A stretch of DNA of 36,217 nt from Stappia sp. (GTDB taxonomy: Bacteria; Pseudomonadota; Alphaproteobacteria; Rhizobiales; Stappiaceae), in contig PBLF01000009.1 in the NCBI GenBank assembly GCA_002722295.1, positions 23,830 to 60,046 of the forward strand. Reading direction: 5' to 3'. Numbering within the stretch: the first letter of the stretch is position 1; each line of letters begins with the position of its first letter. Below the pieces are notes generated by a model. It had not been told where the DNA came from. It searched no databases and saw only the letters and a list, made by a program, of their open reading frames with translations. The position numbers and the translations under genes are program-made. Shown here piece by piece: positions 27,372-36,217 of this stretch.

Positions 27372-27800
27372 TCAATCACGCGCCTCGATCGAGATGCGCC
27401 GGACAACCCGTTCCGGCTCCGGCCGGGCCAGATCGATCGACAACAGCCCGTCCTTGAGCTCCGCGCCGAGGATCTCGATCCCCTCGGCAAGAACGAACGC
27501 GCGCTGGAACTGGCGCGCCGCGATACCGCGATGCAAAAACTGGCGCGACTTATCGTCTTCCTGGCGCCCCCGGATCACAAGCTGGCTTTCCTCGACGCTG
27601 ACGTCGAGCTGCTCCCGGGTAAACCCGGCCACGGCCAGGGTGATGCGAATGATCTCGCCACGAGCCTCCGTTTTGGGAAGTCGCTCGATATTGTAGGGTG
27701 GATACCCGTCATTCGATCCCTTGCTGACCCTGTCGAGCATTCTCTCCAGGTCCTCGAATCCGAGAAGCAAGGGGCTAGAAAACGCCGATACGCGCGTCAT
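27372..27800 (-). CDS. Hsp20/alpha-crystallin small heat-shock protein (IbpA-like)
   Basis: ATP-independent holdase that binds unfolding proteins during heat stress. The 142-residue protein begins with the class A (IbpA-type) N-terminus FSSPLLLGFEDLERMLDRV. The alpha-crystallin domain spans about 35-130 (YPPYNIERLPKTEARGEIIRITLAVAGF; FLHRGIAARQFQRAFVLAEGI; DGLLSIDL). The common C-terminal I-x-I anchor appears as ISI in VRRISIEARD. ATG 27800 is chosen over GTG 27806 because AAGGG lies 8 nt upstream. A sigma-32-like promoter and a ROSE-like leader precede it. The DUF1150 gene follows on the same strand. Confidence 0.95.
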   Translation of the reverse strand: MTRVSAFSSPLLLGFEDLERMLDRVSKGSNDGYPPYNIERLPKTEARGEIIRITLAVAGFTREQLDVSVEESQLVIRGRQEDDKSRQFLHRGIAARQFQRAFVLAEGIEILGAELKDGLLSIDLARPEPERVVRRISIEARD

Positions 27801-27870
27801 TGTCACAGCCCTTGTTCAAAGCGGCCTTGCAGGCAAAAGCCCCTCTTCCACGAGGGAGGCAGTCACCTGC
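27801..27870 (-). ncRNA. ROSE-like RNA thermometer in the hsp20 leader
   Basis: On the minus strand three hairpins lead to the start codon: GCAG-GTGA-CTGC (27870-27859), CCCTC-GTGGAA-GAGGG (27856-27841), and GGCCGCTT-TGAAC-AAGGGCT (27826-27807). The last one pairs the Shine-Dalgarno AAGGG with CC-G-CTT, leaving one G bulged. A YGCU segment opposite the ribosome-binding site with a bulged G is the hallmark of ROSE elements, which melt on heating. The pairing is read by eye; thermal switching is inferred. Confidence 0.55.
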
Positions 27871-27927
27871 GTCTGATCGGACCCGAACCCGGCATCCGGC
27901 CGGAGCATGGCGCCCCCGGCCCCCTCA

Positions 27928-27956
27928 ATATGGCGGCAGCCCCTGACCGTTTCAAG
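27928..27956 (-). promoter_or_regulatory. sigma-32 (RpoH)-like promoter of hsp20
   Basis: On the minus strand CTTGAAA (27956-27950) and CGCCATAT (27935-27928) are separated by 14 nt, a good match to the heat-shock consensus CTTGAAA-N-CCCATNT. The predicted start near 27920 gives a leader of about 120 nt that includes the thermometer-like hairpins. Confidence 0.6.
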
Positions 27957-28196
27957 AAACACACGTGACAAGACCACGCCCGACGGGCGCAAGGGGCTCC
28001 CGCAGAGAGAGTGAAAAACAAGACCTTTTTCCCGCAAGAGACGAGGGCGGAACCATTTCCCCCTCGGGAAATCCCTTACGTCAGCGCAACATCGCGAAAA
28101 TCACCGATGGAGAATAATGCGCGTTTCCGCAAATAAAGGCCCCGTTAATTTGTCAATGGCACTGTCTGCTGAAAATCAAGGCAGGAGATGATGCCG
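27957..28196. other. intergenic stretch before the PDC sensor gene
   Basis: A 240-bp AT-richer stretch between divergent hsp20 and the PDC sensor gene. A promoter for the latter should lie here, but no -35/-10 pair is convincing. A TGGCAC at 28156-28161 resembles a sigma-54 -24 element, yet no GC doublet is at the required distance. Confidence 0.3.
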
Positions 28197-28802
28197 ATGA
28201 AGCTGCTCACGAACGCCCTCGCCATTCTGGCCGTCTCGGCCCTTCCTGCCGTCGCGGCGGGACCGGCTCCCGATGCGAGAGCCCTCATTTCGGGCGACTT
28301 CATCGCCAAGACACGCGAGTGGCTGGCCAATCCGATCGTTCCGCTTTCCGTAAAGGCGCAGAATGAACGCATCGGCAATATTGGCCAGGCGGAAATCGAT
28401 GCACTGGACAAGCAATGGGTTCAGGAGCGCGAAGTCGACGACAAGCCGCTGATTTCCGCCACGCTCTCCGCGCCCCTGTCCATCTATCTCCTCCGGATCC
28501 AGGCCCGGAACCTCGGCCTCTACACGGAGATCTTCGTCATGGACGCCAAGGGCCTGAACGTGGGGCAAAGCTCCATCACCGGCGACTACTGGCAGGGTGA
28601 CGAGGCCAAGTACCAGAAGACCTTTCCGACCGGCGCCGATGCCGTGTTCATCGACGACCCCGAGTGGGATGACGAGCGCAAGATCTGGATCAGCCAGCTC
28701 AACCTCACGCTCGCCGACGAAGACGGCAAGACCCCCATCGGTGTCGCCACGGTCGAGGTCAACCTGACGGAACTGATGCGGCGCTCGCAGCCGGCAAGCT
28801 GA
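28197..28802 (+). CDS. secreted PDC (Cache-like) sensor domain protein
   Basis: A 201-residue periplasmic protein: signal peptide about 1-20 ([20 protein letters not shown]), then a single PDC/Cache-like sensor fold with no membrane anchor. Landmarks are the core [33 protein letters not shown] and the C-terminal strand [11 protein letters not shown]. Such folds in receptors bind amino acids or organic acids; the ligand here is unknown. ATG 28197 has AGGAG (28183-28187) at 9-nt spacing; ATGs at 28188 and 28191 are too close to it. It lies 16 bp before a chemoreceptor gene, so it probably acts as that receptor's soluble sensing partner. Confidence 0.8.
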   Translation: MKLLTNALAILAVSALPAVAAGPAPDARALISGDFIAKTREWLANPIVPLSVKAQNERIGNIGQAEIDALDKQWVQEREVDDKPLISATLSAPLSIYLLRIQARNLGLYTEIFVMDAKGLNVGQSSITGDYWQGDEAKYQKTFPTGADAVFIDDPEWDDERKIWISQLNLTLADEDGKTPIGVATVEVNLTELMRRSQPAS

Positions 28803-28818
28803 TCTTCGGGAGAAAAAA

Positions 28819-30507
28819 ATGCTTTCCAATCTTTCCGTTTCGGCCAAAGGCGCGATCGCCTTCGCACTCCTGGCGCTGATAGGCGCACTGGCCGGCGCCT
28901 TCACCTACCAGCGTACGCTGACGGCGGACGATTCCGTGTCCCAGGCTGTTCGCCTGACCGAAATCGCCGAGGATGCCAACAGCCTGCGTGCCGACATTCT
29001 CGAGCAGGCCCTTTGGGCCAAGACCTTTCTTCTCACCGGCAATCGCGACCTCGTGAAGGAAGTCGAAGACCACAACCCGATCGTCTCCGCCGGGTTTGAC
29101 AAGCTTGAGACCGCCCTGACCTCCCTGCCGGGCAATCTCGCCGGACGCGCCGACACGATCCGCTCCGCGTGGGAGCAGTGGCGCACGCAGTATGTCGAGC
29201 AACAGTTCAAGCTCATGCACAAGCCCGACACCGTCGATCTTGCCCGCGCCATGGAGCTGACACGCCAGGGATCGGATCTTCTCGACCGGATCTTCACCGA
29301 AAGCGACGCCCTCAAGCAGGATCTCAATGCACGACAGGCCGAACTGATCGCGACGCAGAACGCCGCGCTCGGCACCGCCCAGATGATCGCGCTCGGCAGC
29401 TGCCTGGTGATGATCGCGTTCGCGGGACTGCTCGGCTTCCTCAACCACTCCATTGTCTCGCGTCCCCTTGGCCGTCTGGCCGACGTCGTCCGCAAGCTCG
29501 CCAATGGCGAGGACGACGGCGCCCAGCTCGATTTCGGAAAGCGGTCCGACGAGATCGGCCAGCTTGGCGCGGCGCTTGGTGTCTTCCGCGAGAACCTCGC
29601 CCGCACCCGCGAGCTGGAAGAGGAAACGGCCCGTCAGCGCCTAGCATCCGAGGAGCAGCGCCGCGAGGAAATGGCCCGCGTGGCGGCCAGCTTCGAGGAA
29701 ACCGTGCTCGGACTCAGCCAGGAGATGGCGGCGGGTCTCGACACGCTCAACCTGTCGGCCACCAGCCTGGCGGAGATCGCGACGGGGACCACCAGCCGGT
29801 CGCTTTCGGTCAGCTCCGCGTCCCAGCAGGCAACCGAGAACGTCAACACGGTGGCGAGCGCGACCGAGGAACTCTCCGCGTCCATCGCCGAGATCAACAC
29901 CCAGGTGCATGCCTCCGCCAAGGCGGTCACGGATGCCTCGAGCGAGGTGGAGCGGTCCAACCGCGCCGTCGGCAAGCTGCAGGAAGTGGTCGGCAAGATC
30001 GGTGACGTGACAAAGCTCATCACCGACATTGCCGAGCAGACCAACCTGCTGGCACTCAACGCCACCATCGAGGCAGCGCGCGCAGGCGAGGCCGGACGCG
30101 GGTTCGCCGTCGTGGCATCCGAGGTCAAGGCGCTTGCGGAGCAGACCGCGAAGGCGACCGAGGAGATCGACCTTCAGATCTCCGAAATGCGCCAGGCAGC
30201 GGACGATTCCATCATGGCGACCGGCAGCGTCGCCGAGATGGTTCAGGCGATCCACCAGCGCACCTCGGCCATGGCGGCGGCAACGGAACAGCAGAACGCG
30301 GCGACCGCCGACATTGCCCGCAATGTTGCCGAGGCGGCACAGGGCACGCGCAGCGTCAGCGCGTCCATCGTCGACGTGAGCGATTCGGCGACGCAGACGG
30401 GCGAACTCAGCACCGAGATGCGCGCCGCGATCGGAAGCCTTCTCGACCAGTCGCACCGCATGCAGGGTGCCATGGGCGAGTTCCTCCAGACGGTGCGTGC
30501 CGCCTGA
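28819..30507 (+). CDS. methyl-accepting chemotaxis protein (CHASE3-like sensor, HAMP)
   Basis: Membrane chemoreceptor of 562 residues. TM1 is at about 10-30, a periplasmic helical (CHASE3/four-helix-like) region at 31-186, TM2 at about 187-209 and a HAMP domain at 210-262 ([17 protein letters not shown]). A cytoplasmic coiled coil follows, with the signalling hairpin at about 404-443 ([20 protein letters not shown]) that contacts CheA and CheW. There is no C-terminal CheR-binding pentapeptide; the protein ends VRAA. GGGAG at 28808-28812 supports the start. It is encoded 16 bp after a secreted PDC sensor protein, and a strong terminator follows. Confidence 0.94.
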   Translation: MLSNLSVSAKGAIAFALLALIGALAGAFTYQRTLTADDSVSQAVRLTEIAEDANSLRADILEQALWAKTFLLTGNRDLVKEVEDHNPIVSAGFDKLETALTSLPGNLAGRADTIRSAWEQWRTQYVEQQFKLMHKPDTVDLARAMELTRQGSDLLDRIFTESDALKQDLNARQAELIATQNAALGTAQMIALGSCLVMIAFAGLLGFLNHSIVSRPLGRLADVVRKLANGEDDGAQLDFGKRSDEIGQLGAALGVFRENLARTRELEEETARQRLASEEQRREEMARVAASFEETVLGLSQEMAAGLDTLNLSATSLAEIATGTTSRSLSVSSASQQATENVNTVASATEELSASIAEINTQVHASAKAVTDASSEVERSNRAVGKLQEVVGKIGDVTKLITDIAEQTNLLALNATIEAARAGEAGRGFAVVASEVKALAEQTAKATEEIDLQISEMRQAADDSIMATGSVAEMVQAIHQRTSAMAAATEQQNAATADIARNVAEAAQGTRSVSASIVDVSDSATQTGELSTEMRAAIGSLLDQSHRMQGAMGEFLQTVRAA

Positions 30508-30535
30508 GGACCAGCTTGCGTTCAAGGACATCGGG

Positions 30536-30561
30536 AAAGGCCGGGCATCGCCCGGCCTTTT
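30536..30561 (+). terminator. terminator of the PDC-chemoreceptor unit
   Basis: AAAGGCCGGGC (30536-30546) and GCCCGGCCTTT (30550-30560) form an 11-bp stem with a 3-nt loop and run into TTTTC, 29 bp after the receptor stop. Confidence 0.92.
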
Positions 30562-30633
30562 CGCATTGGGGGCGACACGATATGACGTGACATCCGCCCT
30601 GCCGCTCCTGTCGCATGCTCCAGGATCTTGAAG

Positions 30634-31071
30634 ATGAACGATGTGGCCGCGCTTGGCGGGCTGTTCCTGTCGGCCTTTCTGGCCGCGACACTGCTGCCCG
30701 CGCAGTCAGAGAGCGTTCTGGCGGTGCTGACGATATCCGGCACATGGCCCTTGTGGCTGCTCGTCGCAGTGGCGAGTGCGGGCAATGTTCTGGGCGCGGT
30801 GGTGAACTGGCTTCTGGGGCGCGCCGTCACGTCGCTGCGGGACCGCAGATGGTTTCCGGTCTCGGAGCGTGCGCTCGCCCGCGCGCAGGCCTGGTATGGC
30901 CGCTACGGACGCTGGAGCCTGCTCCTGTCCTGGCTGCCCATTGTCGGCGATCCCCTGACGCTGGCGGCCGGCGTCCTGCGCGAGCCGCTCGGCAGCTTCC
31001 TCCTGCTCGTCACGATCGGGAAGACGGCACGCTACGTGGTCATCGCGCTGGCCGCTTCGGGCTTCGCCTGA
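30634..31071 (+). CDS. YqaA family membrane protein (DedA/SNARE-associated type)
   Basis: A 145-residue inner-membrane protein with three or four hydrophobic segments. It carries the YqaA signatures FLAATLLPAQSESVLA, GNVLGAVVNWLLGR, WYGRYGRWSLLLSWLPIVGDPLTLAAGVLR and the closing KTARYVVIALAA. Members of the wider DedA superfamily include flippases for undecaprenyl phosphate or phospholipids; YqaA itself has no firm function. ATG 30634 has AGGA at 30622-30625 at a proper distance, whereas the TTG at 30628 is too close. It is convergent with tRNA-Ala. Confidence 0.87.
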   Translation: MNDVAALGGLFLSAFLAATLLPAQSESVLAVLTISGTWPLWLLVAVASAGNVLGAVVNWLLGRAVTSLRDRRWFPVSERALARAQAWYGRYGRWSLLLSWLPIVGDPLTLAAGVLREPLGSFLLLVTIGKTARYVVIALAASGFA

Positions 31072-31172
31072 AACAGGACGCAAGATCGCGGACGAATGCA
31101 ATGGCACCGCCAAGCGGCAACCCTCGCCCGAAGGGCGGTCACTTCATGTTTTCAGGAGATGAAGGGGAAGAC

Positions 31173-31248
<76 letters not shown>

Positions 31249-31342
31249 GTCTTCCAGTGCTTAGATCCGGTGCTGCCAGTCTGGCCTTTGTCTCCGGATC
31301 AGGTCGGCTAGGCATTGGGATCGCCCCGGCCGATGCGGGCGG

Positions 31343-31370
31343 AAAATACGTGTTCCGCCATTCAAGTCAA
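31343..31370 (-). promoter_or_regulatory. promoter of tRNA-Ala
   Basis: On the minus strand TTGACT (31370-31365) and TATTTT (31348-31343) are 16 nt apart. The transcript would have a leader of about 90 nt before the mature tRNA. Confidence 0.5.
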
Positions 31371-31443
31371 GCGGAATAATCCGCCCGGACGTCTCGCCCG
31401 GCAAGGTTCCCGGAAATCAGCCGCCCGCTCTGTGGACAACTCT

Positions 31444-31460
31444 TTTCCGGGAGCCGGAAA
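31444..31460. repeat. perfect stem-loop after the zinc-ribbon gene
   Basis: TTTCCGG-GAG-CCGGAAA, a perfect 7-bp inverted repeat directly past the stop codon of the minus-strand zinc-ribbon gene. It is probably a terminator or mRNA 3'-end stabiliser, though no T-run follows on that strand. Confidence 0.5.
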
Positions 31461-31465
31461 CCGGT

Positions 31466-31858
31466 TTAGCGGTCGGTGTCCTCGTCGTCGCGCTCCACGA
31501 CGATTCCGGGGACGTTTTCCTCGTCCTCATCCTCATCGTCGATGAACACGTCATCGTCGCCACCGCCAATGTCGCCCTCGACTTCCTCGTCGTCGTCATC
31601 GATATCGGAGGTATCGCCTTCGGCTTCCGCGTCGGCTTCCTCGAGGCTGACGATCTCGGCGCTGTCGTCCTCGGTCTCGTCATCCTCGTCGTCCTCGACG
31701 ACGGCAGCGGCCTTGGCCGCCTTCTGGACGCGCTGCGCCTGCGCGACGATGAACACCGTCCCGCACTTGGGGCAGGTGATCGGATCACGGTTCAGGTCAT
31801 AATATTTGGCACCGCAGCCGCCGCACAGCCGCTTCGTGCCAAGTTCGGGTTTAGCCAC
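31466..31858 (-). CDS. TIGR02300 (FYDLN acid) family zinc-ribbon protein
   Basis: A 130-residue protein of an alphaproteobacterial family with no established function. The N-terminus holds a zinc ribbon with Cys12, Cys15, Cys29 and Cys32 around the signature YYDLNRDPITCPKCG. From about residue 55 to the end the chain is extremely acidic, with long Asp/Glu runs and few basic residues. The start is GTG at 31858, with AAGGG 8 nt upstream; homologues begin similarly with AKPELGTKR. The acidic tail could mimic nucleic acid or bind basic proteins, but that is speculation. Confidence 0.88.
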   Translation of the reverse strand: MAKPELGTKRLCGGCGAKYYDLNRDPITCPKCGTVFIVAQAQRVQKAAKAAAVVEDDEDDETEDDSAEIVSLEEADAEAEGDTSDIDDDDEEVEGDIGGGDDDVFIDDEDEDEENVPGIVVERDDEDTDR

Positions 31859-31906
31859 GGTTTCAACCCTTGTCTCGGTTGGTCTTGTATCGCTTGATCG
31901 GGCGTT

Positions 31907-34114
<2,208 letters not shown>

Positions 34115-34479
34115 CGGGCACGGTTCGGCGTTTTTTCCGTGAGCTGATCGGGCAAGGTCCCGGGTCGTGTGCCGTCATGGTATCGCCTCCCCTTCTTGCC
34201 GGTCCCGTGCCTGCGACCGACATGCGAAAGCCCTTGCGGGGCGGGCATGTCCGGCGGCCTCCGCGGCCGGGTCGCACGTCGCATCAAGGATGCTTGGCAC
34301 CAAAAATTAAGCGCGGTTTCTTGCCTCCGCTTCGCCGGCCAGCCCCGGGTTCGTCCAAGACATGAAGGGACGCGCGGGGTGGATGCACGGATCCGAAAGG
34401 ATCCTGCCGGACGCGGGAAGCCGTCAGGAGCAACACAAACCCGCCGGCGACGAGCCAGATCTGGCTGCCAGGAGTTTCG
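34115..34479 (+). promoter_or_regulatory. structured leader region of rpsA
   Basis: This 365-bp stretch holds no gene. It contains a perfect GGATCC-GAAA-GGATCC hairpin (34389-34404), extendable by GCA/TGC with one bulged C, whose cap is a GNRA tetraloop. A GCATC-AAG-GATGC hairpin lies at about 34281-34293. Several GGA triplets precede the AGGAG at 34470-34474. S1 represses its own mRNA in E. coli through structured leaders, so an autoregulatory role is plausible. No promoter is certain. Confidence 0.45.
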
Positions 34480-36189
34480 ATGAACAGTTTGAACCCCACT
34501 CGCGATGAATTTGCCGCCCTTCTGGAAGAGAGCTTCCAGGAGCAGGAGCATCAGGAAGGCTCCGTTGTCACCGGCACGGTGATCGCCATCGAGAAGGATC
34601 TCGCGGTGATCGATGTCGGCCTCAAGGTCGAAGGTCGCATCGCGCTCAAGGAATTCGGTACCAAGGGTCGCGACGGTGAAGATGCCGGCGTGTCCATCGG
34701 CGACAAGGTCGAGGTCTACCTGGAGCGCGTCGAGAACGCGCTCGGCGAGGCTGTCCTGTCGCGCGACAAGGCCCGTCGCGAGGAGAGCTGGATCCGTCTC
34801 GAGGTCGCCTTCGAGGCGAACGAGAAGGTCACCGGCCAGATCTTCAACCAGGTCAAGGGCGGCTTCACCGTCGACCTGGACGGCGCCGTGGCGTTCCTGC
34901 CGCGCAGCCAGGTGGACATCCGTCCGGTGCGCGACGTCGCTCCGCTGATGCACACCCCGCAGCCGTTCCAGATCCTCAAGATGGACAAGCGTCGCGGCAA
35001 CATCGTCGTGTCGCGCCGCGTCGTTCTCGAGGAGACCCGTGCGGAGCAGCGCTCCGAGCTGGTCCAGAGCCTCGAGGAAGGCCAGGTCATGGAAGGCGTG
35101 GTCAAGAACATCACCGACTACGGTGCGTTCGTGGACCTCGGCGGCATCGACGGCCTGCTGCACGTCACCGACATCGCGTGGCGCCGCATCAACCACCCGA
35201 GCGAGGTTCTCTCGATCGGCCAGACCGTCAAGGTGCAGATCATCCGCGTCAACCAGGAGACGCACCGCATCTCCCTGGGCATGAAGCAGCTCGAGGCGGA
35301 TCCGTGGGACGGCATCGAGGCCAAGTACCCGGTCGGCGCCAAGTTCACGGGCCGCGTCACGAACATCACCGACTACGGTGCGTTCGTGGAGCTGGAGCCG
35401 GGCATCGAGGGTCTGATCCACGTCTCCGAGATGTCCTGGACCAAGAAGAACGTCCATCCGGGCAAGATCGTGTCCACCTCCCAGGAGGTCGACGTGATGA
35501 TCCTGGAGGTCGATCCGGTCAAGCGTCGCATCTCGCTCGGTCTGAAGCAGACCCTGCAGAACCCGTGGGAGGCCTTCGCCGAGAAGTTCCCGTCGGGCAC
35601 CGAGGTCGAGGGCGAGGTCAAGAACAAGACCGAGTTCGGTCTGTTCATCGGTCTCGAGGGCGACGTCGACGGCATGGTCCACCTGTCCGATCTCGACTGG
35701 AACCGTCCGGGCGAGCAGGTCATCGAAGAGTACAAGAAGGGCGACGTTGTTCGCGCCGTCGTGCTCGACGTCGACATGGACAAGGAGCGCATTTCGCTCG
35801 GCATCAAGCAGCTCGGCGGTGATCCGTTCGAGACCGCGGCCGCCGGCGAGATCCGCAAGGGCGCCATCGTGACCTGCGAAGTGACCGAGGTGAAGGACGG
35901 CGGCCTGGAGGCGAAGATCGCCGACAGCGACCTGACCACCTTCGTGCGTCGTTCGGACCTGTCGCGCGATCGTGCGGAACAGCGTCCGGAGCGGTTCGCC
36001 GTTGGCGAGAAGTTCGACGCGCGCATCACGCAGTTCGACAAGAAGACCCGTCGGGTTTCCGTCTCCATCAAGGCGCTTGAAATCGCCGAGGAGAAGGAAG
36101 CCGTCGCACAGTACGGCTCGTCCGACTCGGGCGCGTCGCTCGGCGACATCCTCGGTGCGGCCCTCAAGGCCCGCGACACCGACGATTGA
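34480..36189 (+). CDS. rpsA: 30S ribosomal protein S1
   Basis: Large RNA-binding protein that helps the 30S subunit capture and unfold mRNA. The 569-residue protein has six S1 (OB-fold) repeats, at about residues 27-95, 113-179, 200-268, 285-355, 372-442 and 459-528. Repeats 3 and 4 carry the canonical TDYGAFVDL/TDYGAFVEL and GLLHVTDIAW/GLIHVSEMSW. Repeats 1 and 2 are more divergent, as in other S1 proteins where they bind the ribosome through S2. Codon choice is strongly biased (CGT, GGT, GTC), typical of very highly expressed genes and visibly different from its neighbours. AGGAG at 34470-34474 serves the ATG at 34480. A 30-bp exact repeat links repeats 3 and 4. Confidence 0.98.
   Translation: MNSLNPTRDEFAALLEESFQEQEHQEGSVVTGTVIAIEKDLAVIDVGLKVEGRIALKEFGTKGRDGEDAGVSIGDKVEVYLERVENALGEAVLSRDKARREESWIRLEVAFEANEKVTGQIFNQVKGGFTVDLDGAVAFLPRSQVDIRPVRDVAPLMHTPQPFQILKMDKRRGNIVVSRRVVLEETRAEQRSELVQSLEEGQVMEGVVKNITDYGAFVDLGGIDGLLHVTDIAWRRINHPSEVLSIGQTVKVQIIRVNQETHRISLGMKQLEADPWDGIEAKYPVGAKFTGRVTNITDYGAFVELEPGIEGLIHVSEMSWTKKNVHPGKIVSTSQEVDVMILEVDPVKRRISLGLKQTLQNPWEAFAEKFPSGTEVEGEVKNKTEFGLFIGLEGDVDGMVHLSDLDWNRPGEQVIEEYKKGDVVRAVVLDVDMDKERISLGIKQLGGDPFETAAAGEIRKGAIVTCEVTEVKDGGLEAKIADSDLTTFVRRSDLSRDRAEQRPERFAVGEKFDARITQFDKKTRRVSVSIKALEIAEEKEAVAQYGSSDSGASLGDILGAALKARDTDD
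35106..35390 (+). repeat. 30-bp exact direct repeat within rpsA
   Basis: Bases 35106-35135 are identical to 35361-35390, 255 bp apart and in the same reading frame. They encode the same segment (ITDYGAFV) of S1 repeats 3 and 4. Recombination between the copies would delete exactly 85 codons in frame. Confidence 0.8.
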
Positions 36190-36217
36190 TGAAACCACTT
36201 CGCGGCCGCTCTCAGGC

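Noticed and set aside
28150..28170. Sigma-54 promoter ahead of the PDC sensor gene
   Set aside because: TGGCAC is present, but the GC doublet of the -12 element is two bases too close; sigma-54 spacing is strict.

Overview
The window is a GC-rich, gene-dense stretch of an alphaproteobacterial chromosome. It most resembles the Hyphomicrobiales (Rhizobiales), possibly a Stappiaceae-like marine lineage; this placement rests on gene order and protein signatures, not on a database search. Diagnostic signs are the order rplU-rpmA-(GNAT)-obgE-proB-proA-nadD-rsfS-rlmH-envC-ctpA-yibQ-like-rppH, the order nrnC-lptC-lptA-lptB-rpoN-hpf-ptsN, a class II aroA followed by cmk and rpsA, and alphaproteobacterial families (DUF1127, DUF1150, FYDLN/TIGR02300, NrnC, an NDUFA9-like protein). 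Nearly all of it is core genome, so most of the novelty lies in regulatory sequence.

Layout. 1-1100: an unrecognised membrane protein gene with atypical codons, then tRNA-Ser(CGA) on the minus strand. 1186-9660: a strong promoter and long structured leader feed rplU-rpmA. A terminator and two tandem acetyltransferases follow, then obgE, proB, proA, nadD, rsfS and rlmH (ribosome assembly, proline and NAD synthesis). 9740-14833: an envelope block with an EnvC-like degenerate LytM protein, a CtpA protease, a divergent polysaccharide deacetylase and RppH. 14823-20177: mixed-strand genes queG, a glutathione transferase, uppP, a YafY/WYL regulator divergent from a DUF1127 gene, and an NDUFA9-like protein. 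20418-26933: tRNA-Leu(CAG), nrnC, the lptC-lptA-lptB lipopolysaccharide transport genes, rpoN, long-form hpf and ptsN. 27001-31071: hsp20 with a DUF1150 gene on the minus strand, then a secreted PDC sensor protein paired with a chemoreceptor, and a YqaA-type membrane protein. 31173-36189: tRNA-Ala(GGC), an acidic zinc-ribbon protein, aroA-cmk, and rpsA behind a structured leader.

How the parts work together. ObgE, RsfS, RlmH, L21, L27, S1 and HPF all act in ribosome assembly, function or hibernation. EnvC-like, CtpA, UppP and LptABC act in envelope growth and outer-membrane biogenesis. RpoN and PtsN are the usual nitrogen-regulation/PTS-Ntr neighbours of LptB. The best candidates for a second look are: a sigma-32-like promoter plus a ROSE-like RNA thermometer ahead of hsp20; a terminator-like hairpin inside the rplU leader; a CtrA-like box upstream of the envC-like gene; a perfect operator-like palindrome between the WYL regulator and the DUF1127 gene; a queG with no conventional start codon; a GAAA-capped hairpin in the rpsA leader; and a stand-alone PDC sensor protein encoded with a chemoreceptor. 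I found no insertion sequence, CRISPR array, prophage or clearly new defence system.
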